From Bromus sterilis (taxonomy: Eukaryota; Streptophyta; Magnoliopsida; Poales; Poaceae), in assembly GCA_950022295.1 (NCBI GenBank), contig OX465599.1, positions 9,300,001 to 9,364,000 on the forward strand: a DNA stretch of 64,000 bases. The letters run 5' to 3'. This document shows positions 57,198-64,000 of this stretch, one piece after another; within the stretch, counting starts at the first letter, position 1; every line of letters starts with the position of its first letter. The notes under the pieces were generated by a model. That model was not told the origin of the DNA. It saw nothing but the letters and a program-made list of their open reading frames with translations, and made no database searches. Position numbers and translations under genes: made by a program.

Positions 57198-58254
57198 TAG
57201 GTCTATGCTTAGTATTACTGTACGGATAGAACACATCGGGGATGTGGGCGTTGATTGTATGATTTTTACCCTCCCACGTGTACTTGTTCATATCTGCGGC
57301 ATTGTTTGATGAAGCGGCCCCGACCGACTTTACGCGTACACTTACGCGAGACTGGTTCCACGCTTGACATACGGCTTGTACCGTATAAAGTGGCTGGGGG
57401 GGTGTCTGTCTCTCTACTTTAGCGGATGTGGCATTTGCAACGGAGGGCCCCGTGCGGGGTGTAATAGAGACAATCGTATGGTTGACGTTGTGGTTGACTC
57501 GTAGGTTAAAACCTGTTTAACTATGAAAGCCCTAGCAGCCACGTAAAACTTGCAATATACAACTAGACCGTCTAAACCTTGTATTGCTAAGTGGGGGATA
57601 TCGTTCGTTTGTTTGTGATGTAGTGATAGCTTTGCTATGTGTTACTAGTAAGTAGTAATCGTCATCATAAAACAAACTAAAATGGAGACACTGTAGACTT
57701 AGTGTTGCCATAGCTCAGACATCTTAAAACTTGCTAGTATAGGATACACGACGGTAGCATGTGATAAGATGATCCCTTAACAAAGCCAAACACAAGTATT
57801 CTACCGAAGTGTGCACCGCCTGGAAGGTTCTCCCATATGGCTTGATGCTCCGTACATACCGGAGTTGTCCTACATATTAAATGGAGTTCGCATGAGGTTG
57901 GGTTCGGCAAGCCTGGCATATGCAGATATGGCCTTGCTGAGCAGCATATAACATGGAGGTTAATTTGGCGAGCCTAGCATATGCAGATATGGCCTCGGAA
58001 TACTAGAGATCGAAAGATCGAGCATGAGTCACAGTACATATAAGATAATGTGATCGCACAAGTTGTTGTCTACCTTTGAAACTGACCCGTCGGCCGTGTG
58101 ATATTCGAGGTCGGGCAGTGAATCTGGATCATGTAATCACTAAAACTTCCTAGGGATGAATTGTTTTAGTGCGAGCTCATTTATAATATGATTATATGAA
58201 CTCATTGTTGTGAACTAGTCTTAATTGTGTTCCTTGCAATTATGTTTGTAGAAA
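57198..58254 (+). other. Leader between primer site and gag
   Basis: Non-coding. A phrase AGCCTGGCATATGCAGATAT near 57909 recurs as AGCCTAGCATATGCAGATAT near 57970. No gene. Confidence 0.6.
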
Positions 58255-58962
58255 ATGAATGCACTAGAGAAACGTGAACTATCTTTCTTCATGGAAGGTG
58301 AAAGACTTAGAGAAAATGGGTCAAACTTTGCTGATTGGTACTCACGCCTTAGGACGTCGCTCAAGAGAGCAGACATCTTGTTTACAATAGAAGTGCAGGT
58401 GGAAGAACATCCGGACGATCATGTTGGCGATCAAGAGATACTTGATCATTATGCTCTCCGACAGAAATGTTCCGTAGTCAGGAATGTCATGATCTTCAGC
58501 ATGTCAGAGGTTTTGGGCATACAGTTTCAGGACACTGGCTCATATGACATGATGGACACGCTAAAGACAATGTTCGTACGTGAGTTTAGAATTGCCAGAT
58601 TTGAGTTAGAAAGCAAGTTTCTATCTACAAAGATGGAAGAACACACAAGCCTTGGTGATCACTTAGACAGGATGCATGAGATGTACCTGACCCTGGTGGA
58701 GGATTATGAATATTGGACAATGAACGAAAGCACCACGGAAGAGTTTGCAATAAATACGTTATTGCACTCACTCCCTCCGAGTTATGGTGATTATGTTCAT
58801 AGCTATGTCGGAAGAGGAGCTGATATGAGTCTCCAGAACTTCATGACTGATCTCTTGGCCGCGGACATTGCTCCTATCGAGGATGCAGAAGTCGTGGATG
58901 GAGAAGGTATATACTTGATATACTTTATAAATGTTTACTCCCTTATACAACATTTGCAGTAA
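58255..58962 (+). CDS. gag: Gag-like protein (UBN2 type) of the non-autonomous element
   Basis: A 235-codon frame starts MNALEKRELSFFMEGERLRE just after the ATG-rich leader end. It shows the copia capsid pattern: NGSNFADWYSRLRTSLKRAD, then MDTLKTMFVREFRIARFELE, EEHTSLGDHLDRMHEMYLTL and TLLHSLPPSYGDYVHSY. There is no zinc knuckle. The last 20 codons (GIYLIYFINVYSLIQHLQ) look like read-through into an intron: GTATAT at 58907 and AAACAG ending at 58999 would remove 93 bases and join GDGE-type codons to GPAVA-like ones. Gag would build the particle in the cytoplasm. Confidence 0.82.
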   Translation: MNALEKRELSFFMEGERLRENGSNFADWYSRLRTSLKRADILFTIEVQVEEHPDDHVGDQEILDHYALRQKCSVVRNVMIFSMSEVLGIQFQDTGSYDMMDTLKTMFVREFRIARFELESKFLSTKMEEHTSLGDHLDRMHEMYLTLVEDYEYWTMNESTTEEFAINTLLHSLPPSYGDYVHSYVGRGADMSLQNFMTDLLAADIAPIEDAEVVDGEGIYLIYFINVYSLIQHLQ

Positions 58963-58999
58963 ATGAGTATCTGATACTTATTCTGTTTTATGAAAACAG

Positions 59000-61990
59000 G
59001 ACCTGCCGTTGCATGAACGGGAAGAGGTGAAATCAAGGATTGATGGGTATCAAGTCAGTTGATGGCCAGCATGGATTCCTCCGAGAAATCTATCGTAGGA
59101 GATACTTAGAGTATTAGATAAATCTTATGTAATCATTATAGTATGAACACTTAGTTGTGTGTCTTGCATCTCGCGAGACAAAGTTATTCATGTAATGAGA
59201 CAAGTCAGTTGTTCCATCTTTATGAATAAAAGTGTGCTTATACTTTGATTACGTCTTGATTTATGATATGATAGAAAGCATTTATAATACTGCTATTATT
59301 GTCAAGAAATATTCAATGTTTAATGATAAAGTTGTCTTGATTATAACAAGTCAAAGATTTGATTGCATGAGGTGACTTCATAACTGATGAATTCATTAAA
59401 TGTATGATCTATTAACTTGTGAGTTCATTATCGAATGAAAATCATAACTTGATTGCATGAGATGGATTAGATACACGATCTATGAACCTCTGCAATGAAT
59501 ATAACCATGACAAGGTTCTAGCAAGTAGAACTTGTGCCAATCATTATACATAAATGATGTAGAATGGGCATGTGAGTTATCATTAAAAACTTCATATGAT
59601 TAATTGAAAGTTGTATTCAATTGAGATCATAAAACTGAGATTCAGGAATCACAGTGAGAAGTGAGAATACAAGGATACATATCACTACGCTACGATCCGA
59701 AATGATAAGTATTGATATTGACATAATGGGAGACTTGTGGAAGTTGTACCACAAACTACGATGGAAGTTGAAAGTACTAGACTACTTAAACCATTCGTAG
59801 TCATACTAAACCGTAGTATGGTCTAAACGTTCTTTCCCCTAGCACTATAGTTATTGTCGAATAAGGTTGTTTAATTCATTAAGTTAAAACACCCACTTCA
59901 TGAATAGGAAACCATCCTGATTCTAACGAGACATGATAGCTCCATAACTGATGGTGTTATAAGGTTTCTTAAAAGAAAGAATTTCTTTGTAATAAAACTA
60001 CGAGCAATTGAAATTACATATTCTCCCCGAATAGCAAAATTTGTGTTGCTTAATTGGTAATACGAGAAAAGTCTATCGACACGGATCCAATGGGAGATAA
60101 TGGAAACTTTGACCGGGGTATTGGACCTTGCCTTCAGAATATCAGAGTATTGCAACGGAAGCATGTTCCGCTGTAATGACGCTATATAAGGAAGGATATG
60201 CCAAAGATGATAGATCTTGGTATATGAGTTGAAGCCATTGTTGAATTTAGAAGGTTGTCATGAATACGTTCTGTACAGAACAATAATCATGAGTCTTCTT
60301 AATAAAACAATAGGGAATAACATTGCTTGAAACACAAAGGAATGATGGTAGCCTAAAACACGAGGAGAAATGAAATAATATTGAGTTACATATAGGATGG
60401 CTTACGTCCCGTGAAATAAATCGGTTATTTCATATTCTCGACAAACTGGAGAGTTATTGAGAATAATGTATTGGGCATAAGGCATTATTTGGTTATGACC
60501 AAAATTCAATGGTGATTGACTACGAAAACGTAGGAATGCTTTAATCAATAAAATATTTCATTTACACTACGATGGGCCATAGCCTGAAATTGCATCTCAG
60601 TCAAATTTGGGATTTTTAAGAGAATTTCAATAGGCATGACGAAGGTTACTTCGTTAAAAGGATGGACTATAGTACCTCAAGACAGGAACCCTCAACCTTG
60701 ATTTGATCAAGTGATTTTGTGATGACCAAAATATTGAGTGGGCCTGCAGTTTCATGAAACTGAGTGGGAGCTTTGAAGACTTCCCGGAAACTTGGAATGC
60801 AGAGGGCATTTTCTGAGTGGGAGCTTTGGAAGCTTTGTCATTATGTGAGACATAGTGAACAATAAAATGACTTGATGAAAGCTGAACCACAAATATATGA
60901 GTATATGGTGGATATATTTGAGTGGGAGCATGATCATTGTCTCAAACATATATGCATTGATATGTGTGAAGAATGATCTCATATGTATATATATGGATAT
61001 GCATTGATTGTGTATATAGAAAATCGTCTTATATACATATGTGCATTATGATATATATATATAGAGCATAAGGCAAATAAAATACAAGATTGCAAGAATC
61101 TTCTTTTATGTGAAATACCAACACATTACACGTTGAAATCTATATGAGTAGATTAAGATACGGATAATGAAACGAAGTGAAGGTTGGAATAATCTTCTAA
61201 GACAAGAAAAAGGTTCTTGTGGCTAGAAATTATATAATGGATGAAATCCAAATATCACAAGCAATGTCTTGATGGATGAATAGAGATGCACCATGTACTG
61301 GACATGTGATCTTATATGTTCTTGACATATGATTCTACCGTATAACATGCATTGTGAATCCAACAACAGAATGACTCAAAAGTTCTTGGAAGAAGAACAG
61401 ATTCCGATGTTCTTTAGGAGTAAAACACAGAATCTGAATAAAGTCCATGATTTCAGTATATGAGGAATACTGAGGACTGTACTCTAAAATATAGAGAGGA
61501 TAATAGACTTGAATGTAATGCAAGATTACAATTGCAAGCCATATTATGGGTCTATATGGAATTAGAGACATCACCAAAGACATGAAAGTAATGTGAGCAA
61601 AATTCACGGCACTACAAACATAATACTACTTAAGAAAGTAGACGTATGGATAAAAGTTTAGCGTTAGAAGTATTGGACTTCTGGATGAGTGTATTTCCCA
61701 GTATATATGACTAAGGATGAGTCTTCTAAAGACTGAACCAAGAGATCATTGGAGGATACTGTGAAATAATAGTCTCACTCTCCCGCGAAACTTATATCCA
61801 ACCATTATATGATAATGAGTGGTATGTCAAAAGAGCTTTTGACCTGTACCAGTTGCAAAGGAAACATACGAATCTGAATTGGTGCAGTTCGTTGACGAAC
61901 CCTCTTCCATGGGCATGCATGATCAATGAACACTTATGTGATAAGATGATTATGATCGGAAAAATGCGGCTAGATTATTAGCACTCTAGT
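59000..61990 (+). other. Internal region without pol
   Basis: About 3 kb, AT-rich, with no frame above 90 codons. Repeated GAGTGGGAGC phrases occur (near 60757, 60816 and 60921), and dense ATATAT/CATATG tracts lie at 60950-61070. I could not recognise protease, integrase, RT or RNase H motifs, so these are absent or fully decayed. Confidence 0.7.
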
Positions 61991-62003
61991 GCAAGTGGGA
62001 GAC
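61991..62003 (+). other. Polypurine tract
   Basis: GCAAGTGGGAGAC sits directly before the 3' LTR start at 62004; purine-rich and in the correct place for plus-strand priming. Confidence 0.75.
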
Positions 62004-63754
62004 TGTTGGATATATGCTCTAGATGCAAATAATATATGATTATTCCAATATATCTAAGCAAGTTCATAACCAGTTTCATACCGTGCTAGAACTGTGTCAG
62101 TGAAACAATGATGCAGGTGTGGTATAGAAACCCCCAGAGTTCCTAGTTAGCCTCTACATCGATAACTAGTTCATGGTCAACATGATGATCGTGGTTTCGC
62201 GATCATGGACAATTAAGTCTCTTGACTATGAGGTCACCTCACTGGTTAAGTGACGTGATAAACATTACCCAAAGTAAGCATTACAGCATGATCAAATCTT
62301 ATGAAGGTTCAGTGTTGTAATTACAGAACGTGGTAGACCGTTCCTTTGACCGTGAGTACGTGCATAATTACTATCTTCCCGGATGCTTTGACTTACATCC
62401 CACCACCTGACTGAAATATGCGGGTCATAACGGTTGTATCTTAGGTATTCCGTGGAGATATGTTGAGGAGTATTGTTACAAGGCCGGGATTTGTCAATCC
62501 ATATAATGGATAGATACTCGGGGCCCACTCGGTGAGTTTCCATCCATAAAGATGCAGCGTGTGACTAGGTCACGGGGATGAATATCACGGGAACGAGTGA
62601 ATGAGGATTAGTTCGGAACGAGGTTGAACCAGACATAGGATGTCGTTGATCGAATCTCGGAACAATCCAGTATCGCTGACAAAGAGAATGCTATACGGCG
62701 TAAGGTCCAATCGGTGTTTGATATCCGGAATGCACAGGGGTCATTATGGGCATCCAGGTCCCGCTGATGATCATTGACCATAGCCTCATCTCGGTCATGA
62801 CTGGAGTGTTCTCGGACCGTAGGGTAACACACTTAAGGGCTCGATGAAATCGGAGACCTTTTCGGAACCATCGGAGTAACCAGAGAATAAATGAAACAAT
62901 ATCGGAGAAGTACCGTGTTGAACCGAAACAAGTTCGGAGTGAACCGGAAGGTGTTCCGGAGCACCGAGAGATGGAATATTATGTTTTAGTTATTAATTAA
63001 TTGAATTAATAATTAAAATCATTTTATTTCTAATTAATATGTGCAATGGGCCTTAGTGGAGAAAAAGGCCCATTAGGGGAAATAAAAATAAAAAATAAAA
63101 AGAAAAAAGAGGGGGAGGCGCCATGGGCCCTAGGGCCCATGAGGGGTGCGCCCCCTCCCCCCTTGGCCGGCCACCTCCCCTTAACAAAGGGACTTTAGTC
63201 CCACATTGCTAAGGGAGAGGGGTTGAGTCCCTCCCCTCTGCCTATATATAGATGGGCAGGGTGCACATATTTAATACACAGAAATTCGTGAGAAAATAAA
63301 TATTACTCCGAATTGAGATCGGTTTTCTCCGGTCTTCTCCCCTCCATTGTCTCTTTCACGGTGGGCTCCCTAGTGTGAGCCTATAGTGGAATTGAGGCTT
63401 CTCTGCTAGAATCGGAGGCCGTCGTGCTGCCGAAGCTCCGTCCGGAGGTCTGCTTCCGCCACCTCCGCTGGATCGGAGAACAGAGGTCGTCATAGAGTCT
63501 CGTATGTGTGCGAGTACTACGAGGTGCTACACGTGTGGCACTACACCCATCCGGGTGCTCAACACAGCCAGGGGGCTGTGAAACTTGATCGGCTACATCA
63601 ACCACGTTTGCGGGAACGTTTCCCGCGCAACGGACTACACCCCGAGGTATGTTATTTCCGCACTACTTTCCGTTACGGTAATACGGCTAGCTAGATCTTG
63701 GGTTATGGGAACGCTAGTTAGAAAAATTTGTGTTTTCTGCTGCGAACCCCAACA
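62004..63754 (+). repeat. 3' LTR of the non-autonomous element
   Basis: 1,751 bp, the same length as the 5' LTR, with about 35 substitutions, the same palindrome (63122-63141) and the same TATA box. Confidence 0.93.
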
Positions 63755-64000
63755 CGGATGTCTCGTGAGTAGTTTCCCTTGGACCATGGGTCCGTGATCA
63801 GTAGCTATGTGATGTTCTCCTGCCCTCTTTGTTCTTCATGGTTTAGACCTCGTGAGCTGCCCTACATGATCGAGGCACTTTTGTAATATTTCTGTTATTG
63901 CTATGCTGAGTTTGATAGGATCTGATGGATTATGTTCAGATTGTGATTGAGTAATATATTTGGTTTTTATCTCTTATATTTTTGTTCCTAAGTAATTCTT
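63755..64000 (+). repeat. Continuation of the interrupted LTR
   Basis: Sequence resumes the block broken at 55432 (CTCCCGAAT ... CGGATGTCTCGTGAG across the insertion) and runs off the window. No gene. Confidence 0.45.

Larger units (their letters stand above)
55433..63754 (+). mobile_element. Complete non-autonomous copia-like LTR retrotransposon, 8,322 bp
   Basis: Two 1,751-bp LTRs start TGTTGGATATATGCTCTAGA or the like and end CCCCAACA. The element is flanked by CGAAT (55428-55432) and CGGAT (63755-63759), a 5-bp target duplication with one change. A primer binding site and a purine tract are in place. Only a gag-like frame is present and pol is missing, so it must borrow enzymes, probably from an Angela/BARE-type relative. 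By eye the LTRs differ at about 35 sites (2%), without indels, so the insertion is fairly recent. Confidence 0.92.

Noticed and set aside
60950..61070. ATATAT/CATATG-rich tract as a possible replication origin or matrix attachment site
   Set aside because: It is simple AT-rich repeat sequence inside a retrotransposon and offers no specific support for such a role.
1..64000. CRISPR arrays, bacterial operons, tRNA and rRNA genes
   Set aside because: No short regular direct repeats with unique spacers, no operon-like gene packing and no tRNA cloverleaf or rRNA signature were seen. The split gene and retrotransposons show plant nuclear DNA.

Overview
The window reads as nuclear DNA of a large-genome grass, most likely a Triticeae species (wheat, Aegilops, barley or a relative). 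This is inferred from nested copia and CACTA elements, Stowaway and hAT-type MITEs, an Angela/BARE-like LTR and a grass-style split gene. No bacterial, organellar, rRNA or tRNA gene is visible. Only one host gene looks intact: a LEUNIG/LEUNIG_HOMOLOG-type transcriptional corepressor at 37.0-44.0 kb on the + strand. Its 17 coding exons can be joined into one 792-codon reading frame with GT-AG introns. Directly downstream (45.0-46.3 kb) lies a partial, intron-containing, broken copy of the same gene. A second host-gene relic, an IFRD-family pseudogene, lies at 15.0-16.65 kb and is split by a hAT-like MITE with a perfect 8-bp target duplication.

Layout. 1-7.99 kb: a SIRE/Maximus-type copia retrotransposon on the minus strand (gag, coiled coil, protease, integrase, RT, RNase H, 5' LTR), inserted into the transposase gene of a minus-strand CACTA element (7.99-11.77 kb). 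That element also carries a small two-exon coiled-coil/membrane protein gene. 12.9-14.4 kb: a 1.5-kb fold-back element. 14.85-16.65 kb: the IFRD pseudogene with two related MITEs. 16.9-21.2 kb: an LTR-like non-coding block, then a LINE fragment. 23.5-25.3 kb: a non-autonomous Mutator-like element with a 9-bp target duplication. 26.6-28.7 kb: Helitron sequence. 30.8-31.3 kb: a LINE RNase H relic. 31.7-33.2 kb: a tandem array with a period near 235 bp. 33.4-36.2 kb: a Harbinger-like element, a hAT-like element and a direct repeat, all upstream of the LUG-type gene. 46.8-48.7 kb: another Harbinger-like element and a second large inverted repeat. 48.8-53.1 kb: a heavily decayed copia element. 54.0-54.4 kb: a GC-rich tandem repeat. 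54.6-64.0 kb: nested LTR elements ending in a complete 8.3-kb non-autonomous copia-like element. That element has two 1,751-bp LTRs differing at about 35 sites by eye.

How it fits together: a gene island (the corepressor and its duplicate) sits in a matrix of nested transposons. The order of insertion can be read from the interruptions: the copia went into the CACTA transposase, the MITE into the IFRD relic, and the 8.3-kb element into an older LTR. I found no clear evidence of a new biochemical system. The most unusual items are the corepressor duplication, the MITE family with TAGCGCGCTAT palindromes, the fold-back elements, the tandem array, the second CACTA gene and the copia element lacking its RT active site.
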